This document shows positions 32,348-41,024 of a DNA stretch of 64,000 bases, piece by piece. The notes under the pieces were generated by a model. It was not told the DNA's origin. It searched no databases and worked only from the letters and a program-made list of their open reading frames with translations. The stretch spans positions 124,001 through 188,000 of the forward strand of contig CAYOOP010000004.1 of NCBI GenBank assembly GCA_964405685.1, read 5' to 3'. The position numbers were made by a program, and so were the translations under genes. This DNA is from CAYOOP01 sp964405685. GTDB lineage: Bacteria > Pseudomonadota > Alphaproteobacteria > Rickettsiales > SXRF01. Position 1 is the stretch's first letter. The number at the start of each line of letters is the position of its first letter.

Positions 32348-33772
32348 ATGACAAAGAACACAGGAATAATCACCCAAATCACCGGACCCGTCGTGGACGT
32401 CAAATTCGAAGGCGGGAAACTGCCGGCGATTTTAAACGCCATCACGCTTGATAACAACGGCAAGACCTTAGTTCTTGAAGTTGCGCAGCACTTAGGCGAA
32501 GGCGAAGTGCGCGCGATTGCGATGGACTCAACCGACGGCTTGCAACGTGGCCTCAAAGTCACCGACACCGGCGCACCGATTGCAGTGCCTGTGGGTCGTG
32601 AAGTCTTAGGCCGCATCATGAACGTCATCGGCGAGCCGATCGACGAACGTGGCGCGATTCCTTCGAAAACCCAACGCGCGATCCACCAACCCGCGCCTGA
32701 CTTTGTGGATCAATCCACCAAAACCGAAATCCTCGTCACCGGCATTAAAGTGATCGACATGCTCGCTCCTTACGTAAAAGGCGGTAAAGTCGGTCTCTTC
32801 GGCGGTGCGGGTGTCGGCAAAACCGTACTCATCATGGAGCTGATCAACAACATCGCCAAAGCGCACGGCGGCTTCTCCGTATTCGCCGGCGTCGGCGAGC
32901 GCACCCGCGAAGGGAATGACCTCTACCATGAGATGATGGAATCCGGCGTTATCAACCTGGAAGACCCCAGCAAATCCAAAGTAGCGCTGGTCTACGGCCA
33001 GATGAACGAACCTCCGGGAGCGCGCGCACGCGTAGGCCTCACCGGCCTCACCGTTGCCGAACATTTCCGCGATGCCGAAGGCCTTGACGTGCTCTTCTTC
33101 GTCGACAACGTGTTCCGCTTCACCCAAGCCGGTTCGGAAGTGTCTGCACTCTTAGGCCGTATTCCCTCGGCAGTCGGTTACCAACCGACACTCGCAACCG
33201 AAATGGGTAACATGCAAGAGCGTATTACCTCGACCAACAAAGGCTCAATTACGTCCGTACAAGCGATCTACGTACCGGCGGATGACTTGACCGATCCGGC
33301 GCCTGCAACCTCCTTCGCGCACTTGGATGCAACGACCGTACTTAGCCGCCAAATCGCCGAGCTTGGCATTTATCCGGCGGTAGACCCGCTGGATTCCAGC
33401 TCACGCATTTTGGACCCACGCGTCATCGGCGAAGAGCACTACACGGTCGCCCGTGAAGTGCAGCGCGTACTGCAAACCTACAAATCCCTGCAAGACATCA
33501 TCGCGATTCTCGGGATGGATGAGCTCTCGGAAGAAGACAAACTCGTCGTCGCCCGCGCGCGGAAAATCCAGCGTTTCCTCAGCCAACCGTTCCACGTCGC
33601 CGAAATCTTCACCGGCTCGCCCGGCAAACTCGTGTCACTCGCAGACACCATCAAAGGCTTCAAAGCCATCTGCGCCGGCGAATACGACCACTTGCCAGAG
33701 TCGGCATTCTACATGGTAGGCACCATCGAAGAAGCCGTCGAAAAAGCCAAGAAAATGGCGGAGGCGGCGTAA
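32348..33772 (+). CDS. atpD: F1-ATPase beta subunit
   Basis: 474 residues, standard length. Catalytic P-loop GGAGVGKT, catalytic-Glu segment GVGERTREGNDLY, DELSEEDKLVV (the DELSEED region that contacts gamma) and SQPFHVAEIFTG. GAGGAAC precedes the ATG. Carries the catalytic nucleotide sites. Separated from atpG by mntA-hepT. Confidence 0.98.
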   Translation: MTKNTGIITQITGPVVDVKFEGGKLPAILNAITLDNNGKTLVLEVAQHLGEGEVRAIAMDSTDGLQRGLKVTDTGAPIAVPVGREVLGRIMNVIGEPIDERGAIPSKTQRAIHQPAPDFVDQSTKTEILVTGIKVIDMLAPYVKGGKVGLFGGAGVGKTVLIMELINNIAKAHGGFSVFAGVGERTREGNDLYHEMMESGVINLEDPSKSKVALVYGQMNEPPGARARVGLTGLTVAEHFRDAEGLDVLFFVDNVFRFTQAGSEVSALLGRIPSAVGYQPTLATEMGNMQERITSTNKGSITSVQAIYVPADDLTDPAPATSFAHLDATTVLSRQIAELGIYPAVDPLDSSSRILDPRVIGEEHYTVAREVQRVLQTYKSLQDIIAILGMDELSEEDKLVVARARKIQRFLSQPFHVAEIFTGSPGKLVSLADTIKGFKAICAGEYDHLPESAFYMVGTIEEAVEKAKKMAEAA

Positions 33773-33783
33773 GTTTGAATTGA

Positions 33784-33847
33784 CGATGTGAAGATGGGAA
33801 GATGTGAAGAACATCCTCACATCCTCACATCCTCACATCCTCACATC
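33784..33847. repeat. Tandem/inverted repeat between atpD and atpC
   Basis: Left arm GATGTGAAGATGGGAAG and GATGTGAAG; right arm four perfect copies of ATCCTCAC (33813-33844) followed by ATCAC. The arms are complementary (GATGTGAGG-like against ATCCTCACATC), so the RNA can fold into a long imperfect stem. Short word repetition inside the arms is the same style as the in-gene elements. Confidence 0.8.
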
Positions 33848-33864
33848 ACTTGAAAGACCCCCTT

Positions 33865-34254
33865 ATGAACCTCTCCATCATCACCCCTGAAAAAACCCTG
33901 TTCTCCGGCCCTGCGGCAGACGCCACATTGCCGGGCGTTGGCGGCGAATTCGGCGTGCTGCCACTGCACGAACAGCTCATCTCTACGCTGAAACCCGGCG
34001 TCATTACCGCGACCTTAGAAAGCGGCGCAGCTGAAAAGTTCGCGGTGCTTGGCGGCGTTGCTGAAGTAAAAGCGGATGGCGTTTCGGTGCTGTGCGAAGT
34101 AGCAAAACCACTGGTCGGCGTTTCGCTGGAGCAAGCACAGGCAGAAGTAAACGCTGCAAAAGTAGCACTTGAAAAAGCACTGCCGGAGGAAGAACCCTCC
34201 GCAGCGCGCGCACTGCAACTGGCGGAAATGGTATTGGTTGGCGTGGCTGCTTAG
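33865..34254 (+). CDS. atpC: F1-ATPase epsilon subunit
   Basis: 129 residues from ATG 33865; a TTG at 33850 would add five residues. It opens MNLSIITPEKTLFSGPAADATLPGVGGEFGVLP, the epsilon beta-sandwich start. The C-terminal helices regulate rotation. Overlaps the end of convergent mipZ by 4 nt when the assembly gap is corrected. The Shine-Dalgarno is weak because the repeat 33784-33847 lies just before. Confidence 0.94.
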   Translation: MNLSIITPEKTLFSGPAADATLPGVGGEFGVLPLHEQLISTLKPGVITATLESGAAEKFAVLGGVAEVKADGVSVLCEVAKPLVGVSLEQAQAEVNAAKVALEKALPEEEPSAARALQLAEMVLVGVAA

Positions 34255-35395
34255 CCCGCCGCCACCTCAGGCGTTTTTTCGGCTTCAGCCGTAGCATCCT
34301 GCGCGTTCACAATCTCCGAAGGATCAGCGGCATTTTCAAACGCTTCTGCTTTGCGAATTTCCTGCGCGATTCTGGTTTCCACCATCGGCAGACGCAGTGT
34401 CGACAGCAAATCCCGCACTTCCTNNNNNNNNNNNNNNNNNNNNNNNNNNNNNNNNNNNNNNNNNNNNNNNNNNNNNNNNNNNNNNNNNNNNNNNNNNNNN
34501 NNNNNNNNNNNNNNNNNNNNNNNATTCTGGTTTCCACCATCGGCAGACGCAGTGTCGACAGCAAATCCCGCACTTCCTGACGCGCGGCGATGTGCGACAT
34601 GGACACCTGATTTTTTGCATCCATAATATCAAGCACGGTCAAGCCCTGCAGGAACATTTCGCGGAAAATCACGCGTTCACCAAACCCATGCGCAGGGCGA
34701 AAACCAATGCGTTTGCTGAGTTCATTCAGCACCTGCATCATCAACAGTTTGTTTTTCGCGTTGATGTTGCTTAAGCGGTTGCGCATCACAATCCAATCGA
34801 CCGCGCCACCGTCACGCTTAGCACGTACAAGCTTCTGTTCCCACACCATTTCGCTATAGATGCTAGGCTTCACCACTTTCGCGGTGCCGCCGTCCACGGT
34901 TGCCAGCACATCGAGATCAACAAAACTATCATTGATCGGTGTGATGATGGTATCCGCATAGGAATGGGCAAGACGCGAAAGGAACGTGTCGCTACCGGGG
35001 CTGTCAATCACCACAAAATCGTTCCACTGTTTCAAACGCATAAGCGAGGTCACAAAGCGCTCGGTCTCATCCGCTTCGGCTTCTTTCTGGTTCGGGAACG
35101 GGCTTTTCTGAATCACCAAATGTTCCGGCATCGGCAGCGGAACACCTTCGCGCTGCATGGTATTGCGACGATTTTCCAGATAGCGCGAGAACGAACGCTG
35201 ACGCGCGTCAATATCAATACTGCCGACCTTAAAACCAAGGCGAAGCAACGCCGCAGTAATGTGCAGTGCAGTCGTGGTTTTCCCGCAGCCGCCTTTTTCG
35301 TTACCGAGCACAATTACATGCCCGCCGGTCAGCTTCGGTTGTTTAGGAGCGGCAGTGTTCGGCGTTGATTTATTGCCGAAAATCGAGTTCAGCAT
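34251..35395 (-). CDS. mipZ: MipZ division-site ATPase, interrupted by a false assembly gap
   Basis: Reads HVIVLGNEKGGCGKTTTALH (deviant Walker A), GSIDIDARQRSFSRYLENR, VIDSPGSDTFLSRLAH and VDWIVMRNRLSN, the MipZ pattern. MipZ forms a gradient from the chromosome poles and blocks FtsZ there. 100 N interrupt it at 34424-34523. The 55 bases before and after the N are identical (34369-34423 = 34524-34578). Collapsing N plus one copy removes 155 nt and gives an intact 329-residue protein ending TEAEKTP EVAAG-like at stop 34251, in one frame. So the gene is very probably whole in the organism. Confidence 0.93.
34369..34578. other. Assembly gap (100 N) between identical 55-bp contig ends
   Basis: Exactly 100 N at 34424-34523. 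The flanks 34369-34423 and 34524-34578 are the same 55 bases. This is the mark of two contigs whose ends overlap and were scaffolded without merging. Removing one copy with the gap restores the mipZ frame (1145 - 155 = 990 nt = 330 codons). Confidence 0.95.
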
Positions 35396-35513
35396 GATGT
35401 TCTATTCCCCGTGATTTTGAGCCATTATATGCATGAAGACCGTTTAAGCCAGCAAAAAGTGATGAGCAATTACTCCGCCCCACTTGCGAGCTCCATGGAG
35501 GTTTCTGAAACTC

Positions 35514-35542
35514 TTGACCATCCGACATAAATCATTTATTAA
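35514..35542 (+). promoter_or_regulatory. Probable promoter of the double AAA+ gene
   Basis: TTGACC (35514-35519) and TATTAA (35537-35542) are 17 nt apart and 25 nt before the ATG at 35567. Confidence 0.5.
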
Positions 35543-35566
35543 ATAACGTCAACAAATAGAGTTAGT

Positions 35567-37801
35567 ATGAACACAACGTCAATGCAGGACTCTGAACACA
35601 GTCTCCCAACGCATCTTGAATATCAATATTTGGTGATGGCAGACCGTCTGCTTACCATTTCTGAGAGGAAATTCCCTCCCTCGTATGGATTGTATCAAGT
35701 TGCCCAAAACCTTTTTTATTCACGTGAACGATTGGGTTTAAATTTCCCTCCTAATTTTATAATAAAAATGCCTGTTGAAGCAGAATTAGAAGGACAACTC
35801 CAGAGACGCGACCACGCCGCCATAGAACAACTTAGACTTAAATTGGCGGCAGTACATAAAACGGTTAAAGCACGCATTGATGACGTTAGAAGGACGACAA
35901 ACGATGCGCCGGAGGAAATATTAGAAAAGAACGAAACCGAAAAAAACGTGGATGAGCTTGCTTCTGCATTGAAGTTCAATGACATTCAGCGCAACATTTT
36001 ATATTTCTTTGCGTGCGCAGAAAAAGGCCGTTTCACTACGCTACTAGATGCCCTTAATTATGACGACGTATCAGCGACATCGGTGTCGCAAGAGGATTAT
36101 ACAGACAACTTAGCGGCACTGTTAGGATTGCAAAAGAAAGAAGCCGCCTCTCTTAAAGCGGAACTCGACCCTGACAGCATATTGGTAGGTGTAAAATTTC
36201 TTACCCGCACGGACGCAGTTGCATACAAGGTTGATACATCACTACAGCGCATTTTACTGAGCCATTATTCTACACCCAATACCTTGCTTAATAGCCTACT
36301 CGGTCCCGCTCCTGTCAGTGATCTTACATTAGACGACTATACATATATGCAGCACGACTTGCGGGATATGACACGTACCTTGAGTGGCTTTTTTAAGACG
36401 AAACGGCCTATCAGTAAAAATATGACCATTGGCGGCCCGCCAGGTACGGGCAAAACCGAACTCACCGCCGTTCTCGGTAATCAGCTGGGCGTCAGTGTGC
36501 ATTTGGTAGGCGTCGCTCAAAAAAGTGAAAAGACCGGCTTTTCTATGGAAGAGCCCAGCCGCGACGATCGCATCAACGCGCTTGTCCGCAGCGCTTTTAT
36601 TGTCCGTAAAACTGGCATGCACGCGCTCTTGGTATTTGACGAGGCGGAAGATGTTCTGCGCGACTTAAACCGTAGCGATAAAGATGAAGGCAGCAAAGCG
36701 TTTATCAACGAATTGCTCGAGAATCTAGGCACGCCTGTTGTGTTCATCTCCAACCGTACGGATTTATTTGACCCAGCGACCATCCGGCGCATTCTCCCCT
36801 ACTACAGTATGAACTACATGCCGGCTAATGGGCGTATTAAAGCCATTATCGATAAAGCCAAAACCTATATGGGAATCGATTTGACCGAAGCCGATGTGCA
36901 ACCCCTTTCTGCACTCGCTACGAACTTATCCGTAGCCGTCATTGATCGCTGCCTGATTGATGCCGCGCTATGTGTTAATAAACAGCCCAGCAAAGCACAA
37001 ATTATCGGGCAAATAAAACGAGAGTTTGAACGTTCATTAAAAGCGCAAAACGGTGGCGTGCCAACCGCACCGCTACCCAAACCATTTGATGTACACAATT
37101 TTGACCCGGCGCTTATTTCAGCCTCCGATGCCGTTGCTGATATGCGCGATAGATTTTCCGAATCACCCGCACGCCTGGCGGGGAAAGATTTTACCGTCAT
37201 TGGTCCCGCAGGAACGGGGCGCACCTCTATTGCCAAATACTTGGCCACCGCTACCGGTGCGGAACCACGCATCATTCCTATGAATCTAGCAGCCATCGCG
37301 CAAGATCCCGACAATGCCCACGCGCTTGATTTGGAACGCGCTTCGCTTGATCGTACTCCCGTGGTATTCACAGACGCGCTTGGGTTCTTACAATCATCCA
37401 ATGGCCATCCACTACTAGATCGCATACGGGCGCATCCGCAACCCACATTCTTTGTAAGTGATCTGCCAAGAGGTGTTTCTCCTGAAGAATTACAGGAAGG
37501 GCTTGCGCACCTAACATTTGTAGTCCGCACCGGCTACCTCACACCCGCACAATTGCAAAGCGCATGCAAACAATTCCTCAATATTGAATTCACAGAAGAA
37601 GAGCTTAAAGATGTTAGGGACATGAGCATTGGTTCTGTCATGAAAGTGAAAGAACAGCTAAAGGCGTTGAACCAGGAAGGCGATAAAGAGGCCGCGCTTG
37701 CGCGCATGGACACTATTGCTACACGCCTGCAAGACGCTGAAAAAGGCCCTATCGGCTTCGTTTCCAGAACGGAAAAAATTCCACGTGCAGTAACGCGTTA
37801 A
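35567..37801 (+). CDS. Double AAA+ ATPase of unknown role
   Basis: 744 residues. A helical N-terminal domain (1-280) leads to a canonical AAA+ module: Walker A GGPPGTGKTE at 289-298, Walker B ALLVFDEAED at 353-362, sensor VVFISNRTD, and paired Arg in TIRRILPYY. A second module is degenerate: Walker A GPAGTGRTS at 546-554 keeps the shape, but the Walker B position reads VVFTDALGF without the DE pair. Module 1 should hydrolyse ATP; module 2 may only bind it, as in many remodelling machines. Neighbouring genes give no clue. Overlaps tauE tail to tail by 4 nt. Confidence 0.8.
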   Translation: MNTTSMQDSEHSLPTHLEYQYLVMADRLLTISERKFPPSYGLYQVAQNLFYSRERLGLNFPPNFIIKMPVEAELEGQLQRRDHAAIEQLRLKLAAVHKTVKARIDDVRRTTNDAPEEILEKNETEKNVDELASALKFNDIQRNILYFFACAEKGRFTTLLDALNYDDVSATSVSQEDYTDNLAALLGLQKKEAASLKAELDPDSILVGVKFLTRTDAVAYKVDTSLQRILLSHYSTPNTLLNSLLGPAPVSDLTLDDYTYMQHDLRDMTRTLSGFFKTKRPISKNMTIGGPPGTGKTELTAVLGNQLGVSVHLVGVAQKSEKTGFSMEEPSRDDRINALVRSAFIVRKTGMHALLVFDEAEDVLRDLNRSDKDEGSKAFINELLENLGTPVVFISNRTDLFDPATIRRILPYYSMNYMPANGRIKAIIDKAKTYMGIDLTEADVQPLSALATNLSVAVIDRCLIDAALCVNKQPSKAQIIGQIKREFERSLKAQNGGVPTAPLPKPFDVHNFDPALISASDAVADMRDRFSESPARLAGKDFTVIGPAGTGRTSIAKYLATATGAEPRIIPMNLAAIAQDPDNAHALDLERASLDRTPVVFTDALGFLQSSNGHPLLDRIRAHPQPTFFVSDLPRGVSPEELQEGLAHLTFVVRTGYLTPAQLQSACKQFLNIEFTEEELKDVRDMSIGSVMKVKEQLKALNQEGDKEAALARMDTIATRLQDAEKGPIGFVSRTEKIPRAVTR

Positions 37802-38553
37802 TTGCTAAGCAAAAAATAACCCGTCATACTCCAGGCAATCGCCATCACTGCCAAACGCACGGTTTTCGGGGAGAATGTAAGGGCCAGCCTGCTGCCGTAA
37901 TACCCGCCGATCACCCCGCCAAACAGCATGATGAGCGTGACATCCCACACAATCACCCCTGAAAACAAAAACAGGCAAAAGGCAATCGCATTAATCGCCG
38001 CACCGAGTACCGACTTCAGCGCGTTCATGCGGTGAATATGCGCCATACCCATCACCTGCAGCATCGCGAGCATCAAAATCCCCATGCCGGCGCCAAAATA
38101 CCCACCATAAATGCCAATTGCCAGTTGCAGCGCGCACACCCCAAACGTAGCTGCTGGACTACTCCGCTCATGAAATTTGAGCGCTTTCAGCACACTGGGG
38201 CCCACGGTAAAAATCGTCGCCGCAGCAAGCATGAGCCACGGCACTGCTGCCCGAAATTGCACTTCGGGTGTTGCCAGCAGCAGCCACGCGCCAACGCCAC
38301 TGCCAATCAAGCTCATCCACACCAAACGTGGCAGATGCGCGCGCTCTTCCATCCAAATCTTGCGGTAGGCAAAGGCGCTGGCAATCGCCCCCGGCCACAG
38401 CGCAATCGTACTCGTGATATTCGCCTGAATACTCGTCTGCCCCATAAAAATCAGCAGCGGAAACGTCAAAAACGTGCCGCCGCCCGCGACGGAATTAATA
38501 GCGGCAGCGATCATCGCGGCACTAAAAGCAAGGCTATATTCGAGTGGCGTCAT
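37798..38553 (-). CDS. TauE/SafE (TSUP) family membrane transporter
   Basis: 251 residues, about eight membrane helices. N-terminal INSVAGGGTFLTFPLLIFMGQ and the later ALQLAIGIYGGYFGAGMGILMLAMLQ are the two halves of the TSUP signature. Members export sulfite, sulfonates or other organosulfur anions. No linked sulfur gene helps to pick a substrate. No Shine-Dalgarno is seen; the palindrome 38557-38593 lies directly before the start codon. Confidence 0.88.
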   Translation of the reverse strand: MTPLEYSLAFSAAMIAAAINSVAGGGTFLTFPLLIFMGQTSIQANITSTIALWPGAIASAFAYRKIWMEERAHLPRLVWMSLIGSGVGAWLLLATPEVQFRAAVPWLMLAAATIFTVGPSVLKALKFHERSSPAATFGVCALQLAIGIYGGYFGAGMGILMLAMLQVMGMAHIHRMNALKSVLGAAINAIAFCLFLFSGVIVWDVTLIMLFGGVIGGYYGSRLALTFSPKTVRLAVMAIAWSMTGYFLLSN

Positions 38554-38556
38554 ACG

Positions 38557-38593
38557 CGTTGCACGTTAAACGCGAAAGGTGTAACGTGCAACG
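38557..38593. repeat. Perfect 12-bp inverted repeat between divergent genes
   Basis: CGTTGCACGTTA (38557-38568) and TAACGTGCAACG (38582-38593) flank a 13-nt loop. It fills nearly the whole 44-bp space between tauE and the pilin-like gene, where both ribosome sites should be. Confidence 0.85.
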
Positions 38594-38597
38594 TGAT

Positions 38598-39317
38598 ATG
38601 CACAAACGTTCTTCCCGCGGCTTTTCCTTCGTCGAACTTGCGATTTCTTTGGTCGTCATCGGCCTGATTGTCGGCGCGGTGCTCGCCGGCCAAACCATGC
38701 TGCGCAACCAACGCATCCAGTCGATGATGTCGGAGCTCGATGCCAACATCAGCGCCGTCAAACTCTTCCAGGAAAAATATACCGCACTCCCAGGCGATAT
38801 GCCCACCGCCAACACCATCTGGAGCTCCGCCACCAGTGGCGATGGCAACGGCCTCATCGTCAGCGACTATACCGCCAACCCCGATGAAATGTACCAAGCG
38901 TGGTATCACTTAAGCCTCGCCGAATTAGTCAGTGGCCAATATAGCGGCTCCGGTGCCAGCTGGGCCATCACCCCCGGTGCCAACGTGCCCGAATCGCGCC
39001 TGCAACAAAACGCTGGTTGGTTGTTATTTTACGTTGGCACGCGCGCCAGTGACGCAGAATTTTTCGATGGTGTCTACGGCCATGTGATGATGGTCGCCTC
39101 CAAAGGCCGCTCGGCGGCCACCAATGCAGGCGTCCTCTCCCCCAACGAACAATACGAGATTGATTTCAAATACGACGACGGTGCCATCTCAACCGGCTCC
39201 ATCCGCGGCCTTAAAAGCGTAGCCGGTGGGTTCACAAGCTTATGCGCCTCCGGCACCGCCTACAACACCGCCACCAAAAACCACGAATGCGCACCCGTCT
39301 TCATCACGGGGTTTTGA
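38598..39317 (+). CDS. Type IV pilin-like (pseudopilin) protein
   Basis: 239 residues from ATG 38598. Class III signal: KRSSRGFSFVELAISLVVIGLIVGAVLAG, with cleavage expected after the Gly before FSFVEL and Glu at position +5. The rest is an exported domain with RLQQNAGWLLFYVGTRAS, and two cysteines near the end that may form a disulfide (SLCASG...HECAP). It could be a minor pilin or a type II secretion pseudopilin. No pilin peptidase or assembly gene lies nearby. The longer frame starting at 38544 would begin inside tauE and the palindrome. Confidence 0.85.
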   Translation: MHKRSSRGFSFVELAISLVVIGLIVGAVLAGQTMLRNQRIQSMMSELDANISAVKLFQEKYTALPGDMPTANTIWSSATSGDGNGLIVSDYTANPDEMYQAWYHLSLAELVSGQYSGSGASWAITPGANVPESRLQQNAGWLLFYVGTRASDAEFFDGVYGHVMMVASKGRSAATNAGVLSPNEQYEIDFKYDDGAISTGSIRGLKSVAGGFTSLCASGTAYNTATKNHECAPVFITGF

Positions 39318-39409
39318 TTAAGTGTGATCTATTCACGTTAGGCTGCCTGCGAAAAGTTGAGTTTCGAGAACCGGCGAGCAGCGTACATAAAAAGGCCTAG
39401 TAGTGAATA

Positions 39410-40009
39410 CTATTGACCGCGGATAATCGTATAGCCTTCTGGCTTATCCACCGGTGCCACTGTGAGCGTCACATTTTCAGGTGTCGTTGCCTCGCCCATT
39501 GTCATTCTCACTACAAATGTTTTTGCCGTCTTGCTCTCAATCAATTGCATGATTTGCTTACGATCGGCTTCCGCAAGACCCTGCATTTCACCCCAGATGG
39601 GTAAATCAAATTTCCCCGCGGCAATAAATTTCGGGAACATCGCCTGAAACCCGCGGTTCAAGTAAATAATATATCCATCGTTACGCACCACCGTGCAAAA
39701 ACGATAGCCCTGCCCCACGACGGAAGACAAAATCGCATTCATGAATTCGGTCGCCTGCTGCACCAGCTTCATGCGCTGCACGTAAATATTGGCGATAACA
39801 ATAAAGATGGCACCTGCCAGAAACAGGTTGAACACCGCCAGCATGTTGTATTCCAGCACAATATTAGCGCAGATAATACCCAGCACCAAGCCCAGGATCA
39901 GGCAAGGGATAAACCGTGTCTGAGCGCCATGGCGGGCCCTAAAACCATTAGCCTCAAAATCGATCTGTTTTAAGCGATCGGCAACGCGTAGTTTGGCGGG
40001 TGCAGACAT
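39410..40009 (-). CDS. Membrane-anchored PAS-domain protein
   Basis: 199 residues from ATG 40009, preceded by GAGGGAATGAT. Two membrane helices (about 35-85: FIPCLILGLVLGIICANIVLEY, then FNLFLAGAIFIVIANIYV) followed by a PAS-like domain (about 100-199) with VVRNDGYIIYLNRGFQAMFP. No kinase, cyclase or receiver domain follows. It could sense a ligand and act by protein contact, or be the remnant of a longer sensor. Function unknown. Confidence 0.75.
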   Translation of the reverse strand: MSAPAKLRVADRLKQIDFEANGFRARHGAQTRFIPCLILGLVLGIICANIVLEYNMLAVFNLFLAGAIFIVIANIYVQRMKLVQQATEFMNAILSSVVGQGYRFCTVVRNDGYIIYLNRGFQAMFPKFIAAGKFDLPIWGEMQGLAEADRKQIMQLIESKTAKTFVVRMTMGEATTPENVTLTVAPVDKPEGYTIIRGQ

Positions 40010-40088
40010 ATCATTCCCTCTGTTAATCGGTAGACGTGAGTGCACGCTACCGCGAAAAAGTTTCTGATTCGTTAAACATCGCAGGTTT

Positions 40089-40117
40089 TTGACTGTGGGA
40101 GCATTTTCGTGTATAGT
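40089..40117 (+). promoter_or_regulatory. Promoter implying a leaderless transcript
   Basis: TTGACT (40089-40094) and TATAGT (40112-40117) are exactly 17 nt apart. The ATG of the next gene begins 7 nt after the -10 box, which is where transcription should start. No Shine-Dalgarno exists. Confidence 0.75.
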
Positions 40118-40124
40118 CTCCCCC

Positions 40125-40715
40125 ATGCTCAAAAATCGCTTCACACGTAAACTGGTAGCGGTATTCGGTGCCATCGGCGCACTGGTGGTATTAGTGCTAT
40201 TTATGTTTCAGCTAACAGGCATCGCCGCGCAAAGCGTCAGCGCCGGCATCGTATTCCCCATAGAACACATCGCTTTAATGCTACTATGTTTCATCCTCGG
40301 CGGGCTTTCCGTGAATCTACGCAGCAGCGAGATGATCGTGTTACCCCTTGGCTTTGTATTCATACTCATCGCCAACCTCGGCATGCACATGGGGTTTTTA
40401 TCCACCACCCTAGCCGGCCCCATGGCAGCGGGCGCGGTGATGTTGCTGCTTATTGCCACCTTATTTGCATACGGCCTGCGGATGTTCGCGCTCCTGTTTC
40501 TAGCTAGCCTCGCCGCACACGCCATCGCCTCCATGACACCATCGCAAACCACTCATATAGAAGCTGTCTATTTTATGATCGGCCTATCCATTAGCACACT
40601 CCTTCTGCTGGCAAGCGGCCTATGCTTCAGCTTCACCACCAAAGGCCTGACCATCAACTCTAAAACAAAAAAACCAAGCCCGATTGTCTATCGCCCAGTG
40701 TTAACTACTTCTTAA
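40125..40715 (+). CDS. Multi-spanning membrane protein, unknown
   Basis: 196 residues from ATG 40125. Six or so hydrophobic helices. The stretch TGIAAQSVSAGIVFPIEHIALMLLCFILGG followed by HMG has a loose resemblance to HupE/UreJ metal-transport proteins, which have a similar His-rich helix layout, but the match is weak. The C-terminus is basic. Translation probably starts at the 5' end of the mRNA. Function is open. Confidence 0.7.
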   Translation: MLKNRFTRKLVAVFGAIGALVVLVLFMFQLTGIAAQSVSAGIVFPIEHIALMLLCFILGGLSVNLRSSEMIVLPLGFVFILIANLGMHMGFLSTTLAGPMAAGAVMLLLIATLFAYGLRMFALLFLASLAAHAIASMTPSQTTHIEAVYFMIGLSISTLLLLASGLCFSFTTKGLTINSKTKKPSPIVYRPVLTTS

Positions 40716-40739
40716 TCTTTACGTGTTAAAAAGGGGCTC

Positions 40740-40976
40740 ATGATGGATCAAAAACCATGTTCTTCTCGCTGCAAAATTACCTTCGACGGTATCCTTTGGT
40801 GGGCTATGCTTTTGGTAGCCGTACTCGCCGTACCCGGGGTTGCCGTAGCGGTCATGCTAGCCATGCCGGGCGGGGACACCTTCAAAGCCGCCACCTTCAT
40901 CGTCACCTGCTGGGGCTGTACCTGGCTTGGTATGTGGCTGGTTGCCAAATCCAAAAAAATCCACACGCCTAAATAA
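40740..40976 (+). CDS. Small membrane protein, 78 residues
   Basis: Two membrane helices (ILWWAMLLVAVLAVPGVAVAVML and TFIVTCWGCTWLGMWLVA) with a basic end. AAGGGG precedes two successive ATG codons (40740, 40743); the second is better spaced. Two Cys pairs could matter. No family recognised. It follows the preceding membrane protein by 24 nt and may be co-transcribed. Confidence 0.65.
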   Translation: MMDQKPCSSRCKITFDGILWWAMLLVAVLAVPGVAVAVMLAMPGGDTFKAATFIVTCWGCTWLGMWLVAKSKKIHTPK

Positions 40977-40990
40977 TAATCACTGTCCAC

Positions 40991-41018
40991 TTGCGATTGA
41001 CGCGAAAAACGATACATT
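40991..41018 (+). promoter_or_regulatory. Possible ispH promoter, leaderless arrangement
   Basis: TTGCGA (40991-40996) and TACATT (41013-41018), 16 nt apart. The ispH ATG at 41025 is 6 nt past the -10 box and has no Shine-Dalgarno. The -35 is weaker than in the neighbouring case at 40089. Confidence 0.45.
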
Positions 41019-41024
41019 TCGCGC

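Noticed and set aside
34307..34423. C-terminal mipZ residues read through the N stretch (RKCGICC...)
   Set aside because: They are a wrong-frame reading caused by the false gap; the duplicated 55 bp in the correct frame gives the real end.
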